Below are positions 1 to 5,360 of a stretch of 7,133 nucleotides of DNA, piece after piece. The position numbers and the translations under genes are program-made. Position 1 is the stretch's first letter. Each line of letters opens with the position of its first letter. Source of the DNA: Streptosporangiaceae bacterium. GTDB taxonomy: Bacteria; Actinomycetota; Actinomycetes; Streptosporangiales; Streptosporangiaceae. The stretch lies in the NCBI GenBank assembly GCA_025934635.1, contig JAICWX010000392.1, forward strand, positions 1 to 7,133. Direction: 5' to 3'. The notes under the pieces are model-generated. The model had not been told where the DNA came from. It was given only the letters and a program-made list of their open reading frames with translations, and did no database searches.

Positions 1-6
1 GACGAA

Positions 7-20
7 GTAACCTGGGGTAC
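7..20. promoter_or_regulatory. Possible operator: imperfect palindrome upstream of hxlR
   Basis: GTAACC-TG-GGGTAC reads as an inverted repeat with 5 of 6 paired positions matching. It lies 17 bases before the TTG start of the HxlR-family gene. HxlR regulators are dimeric winged-helix proteins that usually bind short palindromes and often control their own promoter, so an autoregulatory site is plausible. Only 36 bases precede the gene in this window, so neither a promoter nor a divergent neighbour can be seen. A palindrome this short could arise by chance. Confidence 0.25.
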
Positions 21-21
21 C

Positions 22-30
22 AGGGAGGGG
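22..30 (+). promoter_or_regulatory. Shine-Dalgarno supporting the TTG start of hxlR
   Basis: The purine run AGGGAGGGG ends 6 bases before TTG at 37. This is good ribosome-binding spacing. It is the reason for accepting the TTG and the long N-terminal extension rather than an internal start closer to the HxlR domain. Confidence 0.55.
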
Positions 31-36
31 ATTTTC

Positions 37-573
37 TTGACGACCGGGCGAGCAGACCCGGGCTACGAACTGCCGGGGGCGGCAGGTGCGCTACCGGAGG
101 CGGCCGGGGAGCTCGATGCCGCCTGCGAGGCAGAAGCAGCCTGCGAGACCGAAACGGCCGGTTTGGGCGCCACTGACGAGACAGCGCCTCCGGAGAGCGT
201 GGCCCGGGAGGCGGAGGCAGTCGTACCGACGACCTGCCGGGCGCGCGAGGTCCTCCAGCGCGTCGGCGACAAGTGGTCGGTGCTGGCCATCGACCTGCTC
301 GGCCAGGGCACCATGCGGTTCACCGAGCTGCACCGCGCCATCGACGGCATCACCGCCCGGATGCTGACCGTCACGCTGCGCGGGCTGGAGCGGGACGGCA
401 TCGTGACCCGGACCATCCACCCGGTCATCCCGCCGCGGGTCGAGTACGCGCTCACCCCGATGGGCCGTACCCTGCTCTGCACCATCGGCCAGCTGGTCAG
501 CTGGACCGACAGCCACCTGCCCGAGATCGAGGCCGCGCGGGCCGCCTATGACGCCAGGAATCCCGCCGATTGA
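37..573 (+). CDS. HxlR-family winged-helix transcriptional regulator
   Basis: A DNA-binding regulator of the HxlR family (MarR/ArsR-like winged helix) of 178 aa. The domain occupies about residues 65-170. It runs from TTCRAREVLQRVGDKW (67-80), equivalent to the family's CPxxxxLxxIGxKW opening, through RFTELHRAIDGITARML (94-110, helix-turn-helix) and RGLERDGIVTR, to VEYALTPMGRTLL (wing and following helix). Cys67 falls at the conserved family cysteine, which is a redox switch in some members (YodB, HypR), so thiol sensing is possible. The first 60 or so residues are an Ala/Glu-rich low-complexity extension with a duplicated ACE(A/T)E(A/T) unit, unusual for a family usually 100-150 aa long. The TTG start is chosen for its Shine-Dalgarno. 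The stop codon coincides with the inferred right end of the TnpB element, so the last few residues may be element-affected. The regulated target cannot be seen. Confidence 0.88.
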   Translation: MTTGRADPGYELPGAAGALPEAAGELDAACEAEAACETETAGLGATDETAPPESVAREAEAVVPTTCRAREVLQRVGDKWSVLAIDLLGQGTMRFTELHRAIDGITARMLTVTLRGLERDGIVTRTIHPVIPPRVEYALTPMGRTLLCTIGQLVSWTDSHLPEIEAARAAYDARNPAD

Positions 574-602
574 CTACTCCCCGCTTGAGGGGCGGGGATT
601 CC
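557..602. repeat. Inverted repeat joining the hxlR 3' end and the element's right end
   Basis: GGAATCCCGCC (557-567, the last codons of hxlR) is the reverse complement of GGCGGGGATTCC (591-602) except for one missing base. The two arms surround the hxlR stop codon and the compact hairpin at 579-597, with which they would compete for pairing. In an hxlR transcript this forms a stable stem over the stop codon. No U-run follows, so a standard intrinsic terminator is not supported. The left arm may be a remnant of a second, inverted element end. Confidence 0.5.
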
Positions 603-1566
603 GGTCCTCACGGCCCGGGGTTCCTGTTTCACGGCCCGACTGCACCCGGGGGGACCCGGGGTGTCTGACATCAGCTCCGCAGGCATGGCCGGGGTTACCC
701 CCGGCTACGGCAAGACCTGCCGCCAGGATGTTCTTCGCGGCATTGACATCCCGGTCATGCCGGGCACCGCAGGACGGGCACTGCCACATCCGTGTCCTGA
801 GGCTCAGCTCGGCGAGGACATGCCCGCAGGCCGAGCACATCTTCGAGCCGGGGAACCACCGGTCGATCACGACCACCCGCCGCCCGCACCGGGCCGCCTT
901 GTACTCCAGCATCGCCCGGAAGGCCCGCCACCCGCAATCCGAGATCGCCTTCGCCACCCGGCGGTTGCGGACCATGTTCTTCACCGCGAGGTCCTCCACG
1001 CTGATCAGGTCGTGGTCCCGGATCAGACGAGTGCTGGTCTTGTGCAGGAAGTCGGTACGGGCGGCGCGGACCTTGCGGTGCGCCCGGGCGACCTTCCCCT
1101 TGGCCTTGGCGCGGTTCGCGGATCCGGGCTGGCAGCGGGCGAGGCGCCGCTGGTAGCGGGCCAGGTTCCGGGTCCGCCGCTCCAGGTGCCTGGGGTTGGG
1201 GATCCGCTGCTCGTCGCTGGTCACCACGAAGTCCTTAACCCCCAGGTCCACCCCGACGGCCTGGCCTGTGGCGGGCAGCGGATCCGGGTCAGGGACGTCA
1301 ACGGCGAGCGAGACGTACCAGCGGCCGCACGGGTCCCGGGAGACCGTTACCGTCGTGGGGTCGATGGTGGCGATGTCCACCTCGGGCCAGGACCAGGTGA
1401 ATGCCAGCGGCGTTCCCATCTTCGCCAGGAACAGGGCGCCGTCGCGCCACCGGAACCCGGACCGGGCGTACGCCGCGGACTGCCGCCCGTTACGGGACTT
1501 GAACCGGGGATACCGGGCCCGCTTGGCGAAGAACGCGGCGTCCTCACGACCAGAAACTTTATTCGA
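574..1566 (-). pseudogene. tnpB: N-terminally truncated TnpB (RuvC-like RNA-guided nuclease of IS1341-type elements)
   Basis: The frame is open from 1566 to the TAG at 574-576, but the first start codon is the ATG at 1417-1419, which gives 281 aa. Upstream of that ATG the frame still encodes recognisable TnpB sequence (FFAKRARYPRFKSRNGR), then ends at a TGA at 1567-1569. No ATG, GTG or TTG occurs before 1419. Roughly the first 90-100 residues of a normal TnpB of about 370-400 aa are therefore absent. Counting from the ATG, the visible parts are RuvC-I VDLGVKD (Asp58), RuvC-II SVEDLAVKN (Glu142), a zinc finger CSAC...CPSC (Cys195, 198, 214, 217) and RuvC-III HDRDVNAAKNI (Asp224). All catalytic residues are intact. 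The lesion removes the N-terminal domain that binds RNA and target DNA. The C-terminus (EDRNPRPSSGE) is encoded inside the right-end hairpin, as is common where the guide RNA overlaps tnpB. It is most likely a relic; a retained short product cannot be excluded. Confidence 0.8.
579..597 (-). repeat. Right-end hairpin of the TnpB element; putative end of the omega RNA scaffold
   Basis: A perfect 6-bp stem, CCCCGC and GCGGGG, encloses a 7-base loop immediately after the last tnpB codons, followed on the minus strand by AGTAGTCAA. In IS605-group elements a hairpin here is the transposase recognition structure, and the same region gives the 3' part of the guide (omega) RNA, whose guide begins beyond the element end. 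Transcription of such an RNA in this copy is inferred, not seen. Confidence 0.55.
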
Positions 1567-1599
1567 TCAAATCCGAGTATGCGAACGTGACACGCCGAG

Positions 1600-1605
1600 A
1601 GGAGG
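1600..1605 (+). promoter_or_regulatory. Strong Shine-Dalgarno before an alternative TTG start of the methyltransferase
   Basis: AGGAGG is followed, 7 bases later, by TTG at 1613-1615, in frame with the methyltransferase gene. No comparable site precedes the ATG at 1658. Use of the TTG would add 15 residues (MCPGLRTGVPTSQKT), encoded by hairpin sequence that probably belongs to the TnpB element. The start of the downstream gene is therefore left open. Confidence 0.4.
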
Positions 1606-1650
1606 TGCGACGTTGTGCCCCGGCCTGAGGACCGGGGTCCCCACGTCGCA
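1606..1650. repeat. Two-part hairpin, probable left end of the TnpB element
   Basis: The outer stem is a perfect 8-bp pair, TGCGACGT (1606-1613) with ACGTCGCA (1643-1650). The inner stem is a perfect 6-bp pair, CCCCGG (1618-1623) with CCGGGG (1632-1637), around the loop CCTGAGGA. The inner part resembles the right-end hairpin at 579-597. An A-run (1650-1655) follows on the + strand, so it is not an intrinsic terminator for + strand transcription. It could also affect translation of the methyltransferase, since the possible TTG start begins at the last base of the outer stem. Confidence 0.6.
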
Positions 1651-1657
1651 AAAAACG

Positions 1658-2506
1658 ATGAACGATCAGGCCAGGGCGGAGGGCAGGGAAAGCGATCAGC
1701 CCCGCACAGCGGGCCACGAGACCGAGACGGCCGAACGGCTGCGGCACGGCTCCTCGTTCGGCGCCGCGGCGGCCGCTTACGCCGAGCACCGGCCGGTCTA
1801 CGCCGAGGCCGCGGTCGGGTGGGTGCTGGAGCCGGTCCGTGACCGGCGGCCGCTCCGGGTGGCCGACATCGGCGCGGGCACCGGGAAGCTGACGGCCATG
1901 CTGGCGCGGCTGGGCGCGGACGTGACCGCGGTGGAGCCGGACCCGGAGATGCTGGCCGAACTGCGCCGGGCGATGCCCGGCGTGCGGTCGGAACCGGGGA
2001 GCGCCGAGGCGCTGCCGCTGGCCGACGCGAGCGTCGACGCCGTCCTGGCCGGCCAGGCCATGCACTGGTTCGACCTGGACCGCGCGCTGCCCGAGATCGC
2101 CCGGGTCCTCATTCCCGGCGGCGTGCTGGCCGGGCTGTGGAACGTGGACGACGACCGGGTCTCCTGGGTCGCCGAGCTGTCCGCGATCAGCAGGCGCAGG
2201 TCCAGCCCGACCCTGCTGCGGTGGCGCGACGGGGCCGGCCGCGGCCGGCCGGCCGCGCTGGCCGAGGTGGCCGCGGACCTGTTCCGCCCGGCCGAGGAGG
2301 ACGAGTTCGAGCACGGGCAGGCGCGCACGGCCGCCTCCCTGACCGCCACCATCGGCACCCACTCTCACCTGCTCACCATGGAGGAGGCCGAACGGAGTGC
2401 CCTGCTTGCCCGGATACGCGGCTTCCTGGATTCGCGGCCGGAGACGTCGCACGGCGAGTTCACGCTGCCGCTGGTCACGATGGCGCTGCGGATGGTGCGC
2501 AGATAG
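1658..2506 (+). CDS. Class I SAM-dependent methyltransferase (Methyltransf_11/UbiE-like)
   Basis: A 282-aa soluble methyltransferase with a Rossmann-type AdoMet-binding fold. Motif I is VADIGAGTGKLT (68-79). An acidic residue ends strand 2 in AVEPDPEM (91-98, Glu93, expected to hold the AdoMet ribose). The motif III-like stretch GSAEALPLADASVDAVLAGQAMHWFD (114-139) and ARVLIPGGVLAGLWN (148-162) complete the core. SFGAAAAAYAEHRPVY (33-48) is the usual N-terminal signature of this actinobacterial subgroup. The substrate cannot be told from sequence. The ATG at 1658 is used because it lies just outside the hairpin and before the family core, but it has no Shine-Dalgarno. An in-frame TTG at 1613 does have one and would add 15 residues. 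The gene is separated from hxlR by the TnpB element, which may have displaced its original promoter. It ends 5 bases from the convergent sigJ stop. Confidence 0.87.
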   Translation: MNDQARAEGRESDQPRTAGHETETAERLRHGSSFGAAAAAYAEHRPVYAEAAVGWVLEPVRDRRPLRVADIGAGTGKLTAMLARLGADVTAVEPDPEMLAELRRAMPGVRSEPGSAEALPLADASVDAVLAGQAMHWFDLDRALPEIARVLIPGGVLAGLWNVDDDRVSWVAELSAISRRRSSPTLLRWRDGAGRGRPAALAEVAADLFRPAEEDEFEHGQARTAASLTATIGTHSHLLTMEEAERSALLARIRGFLDSRPETSHGEFTLPLVTMALRMVRR

Positions 2507-2511
2507 CCCCG

Positions 2512-3396
2512 TTATTCGAGGAACGGCGGACGGCCGACCGAGGTGAGCTTGTCCGGGTTGCGGACGACGTAGATGGCGGTGATGCAGCCGTCCCGCGACG
2601 TCACCGTCATCACCTGCTCGACAGCGTCACCCGCCGAGAGAATGAGGCCCGCGGAGCCGCCGACGACAGCCGGGCGAGCGGTCAGGTGACGGCCGTAGCG
2701 GCGGGCCGCGCCGACGAGGAAGCGGGCCACCGGGACGGAACCGGTGAGCGGGCGGCGAGCGGCCCGGCGGCTGGGACCTCCGTCGGTCAGGCAGACGACC
2801 TGCGGCGCCAGCCGGGCGACGACCGCGTTCACGTCGCCGGACGACAGCGCCCGGAGCAGCCCGTCGACGAGTTCACGGTCGGCCATGGTGCTCCGGGCGG
2901 GCGGCTGGTCCGGCCGGAGCCTGCGGCGGGCCCGGCTGGCGATCTGCCGGCAGGCGGCCGGGGAGCGGCGCACCGTGGCGGCGATCTCGGCGTAAGGGAC
3001 CTTGAAGACGTCCGCCAGGACGAATACCGCCCGCTCGACCGGTGCCAGCTGGTCCAGCAGCACCAGGAAGCCGAAGGTCAGGGATTCGGACAGCTCGGCG
3101 GCGCTCTCCGGATCGGCATCGGTGACGACCGGCTCGGGCAGCCACGGGCCGGGGTAGATCTCCCGGGTCCTGGCCGCGGACCGGAGCCGGTCCAGACACA
3201 GGCGGGTGGCGGCGGTGACCAGCCAGGCCTCGGCGTTGGCGATGAGCGCGCGGTCGGCGGCCTGCCAGCGCAGCCAGGTGTCCTGGGCTATGTCGTCGGC
3301 GTCGGCGAGGGTGCCGAGCATCCGGTAGGCCAGGCCGCGGATCCGGGGCCTGGCCGCCTCGAACGGGTCGGGGCTCACGTCCGGGTCGGGGCTCAC
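2512..3396 (-). CDS. sigJ: ECF41-group RNA polymerase sigma factor (SigJ type) with fused SnoaL-like domain
   Basis: A 294-aa alternative sigma factor. Region 2 is at about residues 11-80 (RGLAYRMLGTLADADDIAQDTWLRW). The linker motif WLPEPV lies at 85-90. Region 4 is at about 105-162 (LLDQLAPVERAVFVLADVFKVPYAEIAATVRRSPAACRQIASRARRRL). A SnoaL/NTF2-like C-terminal domain spans about 170-285. WLPEP(L/V), DGGGK and NPDKL mark ECF41; here they read WLPEPV, DGGPS (205-209, altered) and NPDKL (280-284). In ECF41 the C-terminal domain replaces a separate anti-sigma factor and controls activity. The GTG start overlaps the stop of the upstream oxidoreductase gene (GTGA), which implies translational coupling. 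A second in-frame GTG at 3376-3378 lies in the adjacent 18-bp repeat. Transcription probably starts at the ECF41-type promoter at 4646-4672, giving autoregulation. The inducing signal is unknown. Confidence 0.92.
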   Translation of the reverse strand: MSPDPDVSPDPFEAARPRIRGLAYRMLGTLADADDIAQDTWLRWQAADRALIANAEAWLVTAATRLCLDRLRSAARTREIYPGPWLPEPVVTDADPESAAELSESLTFGFLVLLDQLAPVERAVFVLADVFKVPYAEIAATVRRSPAACRQIASRARRRLRPDQPPARSTMADRELVDGLLRALSSGDVNAVVARLAPQVVCLTDGGPSRRAARRPLTGSVPVARFLVGAARRYGRHLTARPAVVGGSAGLILSAGDAVEQVMTVTSRDGCITAIYVVRNPDKLTSVGRPPFLE

Positions 3397-3400
3397 GTCC
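3365..3400 (-). repeat. Perfect 18-bp tandem duplication over the sigJ start
   Basis: Two identical copies of GGACGTGAGCCCCGACCC (minus strand, 3400-3383 and 3382-3365) each contain a GTG in the sigJ frame. The repeat encodes the N-terminal MSPDPDVSPDP and includes the stop codon of the upstream oxidoreductase in its first copy. It supplies two equivalent start codons 18 bases apart. A similar 12-base repeat lies at the cysteine hydrolase start (5329-5364). Confidence 0.8.
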
Positions 3401-4637
3401 GGGCCGTGACCGGGACGGCCTGGACCGCGCGCAGGGCGGCGGCGTGCCCGCTGGCCAGGGCGGCGTCAGCGAGGAGGCCGGCCGGGCCGACCCAGTCGCC
3501 GGCCAGGTAGACGCCAGGCAGCCCGGTCGCGCCGACCGCCGGCCGGCCGCCGAGTCCGCCGCGCGCCGCGACCGGGGCCGCCCCCGCGACGACCATGCGG
3601 GCAAGGAACCGGCTGGTCACCACGTCTTCCTCCCGAAGGCCGGCCCGTTCCAGGTGGGCTTGGAGGGCGGCCCGGTCCGCTCTGGCTTCGGTGGCACCAT
3701 AGCGGACGGCGGCCACGACCGCCTGGCCTGGCGGCGCCTGGCGGGCAGGCGGCGCCTGGACTGCCGCGTACACGGGGGCGTCGATGCCGAGGACGTAACC
3801 GGGATCGGGCACCCGCCGCGAGCCGGCGTCGAGGCACGCGGCCGTCAGCTCGGGACCGAGGTCGCCCCAGCCCGGGTCGGCGGGCAGCAGCCGCCGCGCC
3901 GCGGCCGGGCGGCCGGCCGCGATGATCACCGAGCGGGCGGCCAGCGGGCCGTCGCCGGTGGCCACCTCGACCCGGCCGGCCACGGGCGCGACGCCGGTGA
4001 CCTTGATCCCGGTGCGTACCTGGCAGCGGACGGCCAGCCGGGCGACCAGCTGGGCCCAGCCGCCGTCCAGGTACACGACCCCGCCCGCGGCCAGCTGCAG
4101 CTGGGCGACGGCGGCGTCGGCGGCAAACGTGTCCAGGTCGCAGGCGTACGTGGTCAGGCGGACCAGCGCGCTGACAGCGGCGGCGGCCGCCGGTCCGAGG
4201 CCGGCGCCGGCGATCCACTGCGACACCGAGGCGCCGGCCGGCCGTCGCGGAGTCAGCCGGGACAGGCCCGCCAGGAGCGCGGCCAGCGCCTCCTTGTCCT
4301 CCGGGCCGAGGAGCGTCGTGCTGCGCAGCGAACCGGGGCCGGTCGGCATCAGGTGGAGCCTGCCGCCGGCCAGGGCCTGGTAGCGGCCGAGCGGCGGCGC
4401 GCTGCCCTGCGGTTCGATTCCCAGGCTGCGCAGCACCCGCCACCCCGCGCCGCCCTGGTAGAGAGCGTGCAGGCCCCGGTTGAACACGAAGCCGTCCCGC
4501 GTGGTGACCCGGGCCCGGCCACCCGGCACGTGGGCATCGAGCACGAGCACCGCGGACCCGGCCCGGGTGGCGGTGGCTCCCGCGGCCAGGCCGGCCAGGC
4601 CGGCTCCGATCACGATCACATCCCAGTCAGCTCTCAT
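3393..4637 (-). CDS. FAD-dependent oxidoreductase of the amine oxidase/phytoene desaturase-like group
   Basis: A 414-aa flavoprotein. The N-terminal dinucleotide-binding motif is VIVIGAGLAGLAAG (7-20, GxGxxG at 11-16), with an acidic residue at the end of strand 2 (LVLDAHVPGGRARV, Asp34) and the PGGRA turn typical of this superfamily. The C-terminal FAD-contact segment is GVYLAGDWVGPAGLLADAALASG (375-397). GGVVYLDGGWAQLVARL (185-201) matches the 'xGGxxxLxxxL' substrate-domain segment of phytoene-desaturase-like proteins. There is no signal peptide or membrane segment, so it is probably cytosolic. The substrate is unknown. It lacks the layout expected of a sarcosine oxidase (DAO family), so a direct role after the neighbouring hydantoinase-type genes is not supported. 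It overlaps sigJ by 4 bases and is preceded by the ECF41-type promoter, making it the likely primary target of that sigma factor. No Shine-Dalgarno precedes its ATG. Confidence 0.85.
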   Translation of the reverse strand: MRADWDVIVIGAGLAGLAAGATATRAGSAVLVLDAHVPGGRARVTTRDGFVFNRGLHALYQGGAGWRVLRSLGIEPQGSAPPLGRYQALAGGRLHLMPTGPGSLRSTTLLGPEDKEALAALLAGLSRLTPRRPAGASVSQWIAGAGLGPAAAAAVSALVRLTTYACDLDTFAADAAVAQLQLAAGGVVYLDGGWAQLVARLAVRCQVRTGIKVTGVAPVAGRVEVATGDGPLAARSVIIAAGRPAAARRLLPADPGWGDLGPELTAACLDAGSRRVPDPGYVLGIDAPVYAAVQAPPARQAPPGQAVVAAVRYGATEARADRAALQAHLERAGLREEDVVTSRFLARMVVAGAAPVAARGGLGGRPAVGATGLPGVYLAGDWVGPAGLLADAALASGHAAALRAVQAVPVTART

Positions 4638-4645
4638 ACCGCGTA

Positions 4646-4672
4646 GACGGCCGGGCCGGCCTGGCTGTGACA
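4646..4672 (-). promoter_or_regulatory. ECF41/SigJ-type promoter of the oxidoreductase-sigJ operon
   Basis: On the minus strand the -35 element TGTCACA (4672-4666) is followed by exactly 16 bases and the -10 element CGTC (4649-4646). This is the ECF41 promoter signature as I recall it from published work on that group. It lies in the only sizeable gap of the minus-strand cluster (4638-4706), directly upstream of an operon that encodes an ECF41 factor. Only 8 bases separate the -10 from the ATG at 4637, so the transcript should begin at or within a few bases of the start codon. Confidence 0.75.
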
Positions 4673-4706
4673 GGGTCCTCGCGTGAGGCGGCCGCGACCG
4701 GGCCGG

Positions 4707-5360
4707 CTACGGCGCGGCGAACCGGGCGACGGCCTCTTCGATCGTGGCGATGTCGGCGTACTTGGCCTGCAGGTCGGCGATGTTGGCGTCGTGGATGGCC
4801 GGGCTCCGGTCCCCGCAGGCCGCCGCGACGACGATGGGCCGGAAGCCGTGCTGCATGGCGTCGGTGGCGCTGGCCCGGACGCACCCCGAGGTGGAAACGC
4901 CGGCGATGACCGCGGTGTCGATCCCGGCGGCGGTGAGGGTGGCCGCCAGCGAGGTGCCGAAGAACGCGGAGGCGTACTGCTTGACGATGACGACCTCGGC
5001 GTCCCCGGGCTCGAGGCCCTCGGCGAACTCGCCCTGGTCGCCGGGGACGTCCTCGGCCAGCAGCCGCAGCGCGCTGACCTTGCGGACGAACAGGCCGCCG
5101 TCGCTGGCGCCGGGGCGGTAGCGGACCCGGGTGTGCACGACGGGCAGGCCTGCCGCGCGGGCGGCCGCGAGCAGGCGCGCGCACCCGGTCACGGCCGCGT
5201 CGGAGCCGAGGTCGAACGGCGAGCCCGGCGTGAAGTAGGCCCGCATCATGTCGATCAGGATCAGGGCCGGCCGCTGGCCCCAGCCCATCGACCCGCCCCA
5301 GGTGCCCTCGCCGCCGGCCGCCCCGGGGCCGGTCACGTCCCTGCTCATGTCCGGGCTCAT
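4707..5360 (-). CDS. Cysteine hydrolase, isochorismatase superfamily (N-carbamoylsarcosine amidase-like)
   Basis: A 217-aa amidohydrolase of the isochorismatase-like fold. The catalytic triad is visible as Asp37 (PALILIDMM), Lys127 (VVIVKQYASAFFGT) and Cys160 (GVSTSGCVRASA). The stretch STSGCVRASATDAMQHGFRPIVV is closest in style to N-carbamoylsarcosine amidase and maleamate amidohydrolase rather than to true isochorismatases. The expected reaction is hydrolysis of an amide or N-carbamoyl group with release of ammonia. The ATG at 5358-5360 is chosen because it overlaps the hyuB stop in ATGA. A second ATG at 5346-5348 lies in the next repeat unit, and the frame also stays open upstream to 5408. 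No Shine-Dalgarno is seen, so translation is probably coupled to hyuB. Acting after a hydantoinase-type enzyme, an N-carbamoyl amino acid is the most economical substrate guess, but this is inference. Confidence 0.87.
   Translation of the reverse strand: MSPDMSRDVTGPGAAGGEGTWGGSMGWGQRPALILIDMMRAYFTPGSPFDLGSDAAVTGCARLLAAARAAGLPVVHTRVRYRPGASDGGLFVRKVSALRLLAEDVPGDQGEFAEGLEPGDAEVVIVKQYASAFFGTSLAATLTAAGIDTAVIAGVSTSGCVRASATDAMQHGFRPIVVAAACGDRSPAIHDANIADLQAKYADIATIEEAVARFAAP

Larger units (their letters stand above)
570..1655 (-). mobile_element. IS200/IS605-type (IS1341-like) TnpB-only element, probably internally deleted
   Basis: The block contains a tnpB-type gene on the minus strand and no tnpA. 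Both ends carry hairpins rather than terminal inverted repeats. Right end: CCCCGC/GCGGGG at 579-597, followed on the minus strand by AGTAGTCAA. TCAA is the known right-end cleavage tetranucleotide of IS608, and it would place the boundary at 570. Left end: a larger hairpin at 1606-1650. On the + strand the two hairpins share the pattern CCCCG-N-TGAGG-N-CGGGG, consistent with one element. The left boundary is only approximate, because no target-adjacent motif can be fixed without an empty site. At about 1.1 kb it is short for the group, in line with loss of the 5' part of tnpB. It separates the HxlR gene from the methyltransferase gene. Confidence 0.65.

Noticed and set aside
661..1590. Long open frame on the + strand across the tnpB region
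   Set aside because: It lies opposite the tnpB coding frame, encodes a low-complexity Pro/Gly/Arg-rich product and has no recognisable domain. This is the usual by-product of GC-rich third positions on the other strand.
1196..1612. Upstream extension of the methyltransferase frame
   Set aside because: The frame happens to stay open through the element. The extension is antisense to tnpB, shows no family similarity and would require a start inside the transposon.
1606..1655. Hairpin as an intrinsic transcription terminator
   Set aside because: On the + strand it is followed by an A-run, not a U-run. On the minus strand the T-run precedes the hairpin. Neither orientation gives a standard terminator.
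2137..3510. 457-codon + strand open frame opposite sigJ
   Set aside because: It is antisense to a clear ECF41 sigma factor and overlaps the methyltransferase 3' end. The product is Gly/Ala/Arg-rich without domains.
3393..4637. Oxidoreductase as a sarcosine oxidase completing a creatinine pathway
   Set aside because: The motifs (PGGRA turn, GGW...L segment, VYLAGDW) fit the amine oxidase/phytoene-desaturase group rather than the DAO-type sarcosine oxidases, so the pathway link is not supported.
3444..4646. 400-codon + strand open frame opposite the FAD oxidoreductase
   Set aside because: The minus-strand frame has FAD-binding motifs at both ends. The + strand product has none and is compositionally biased.
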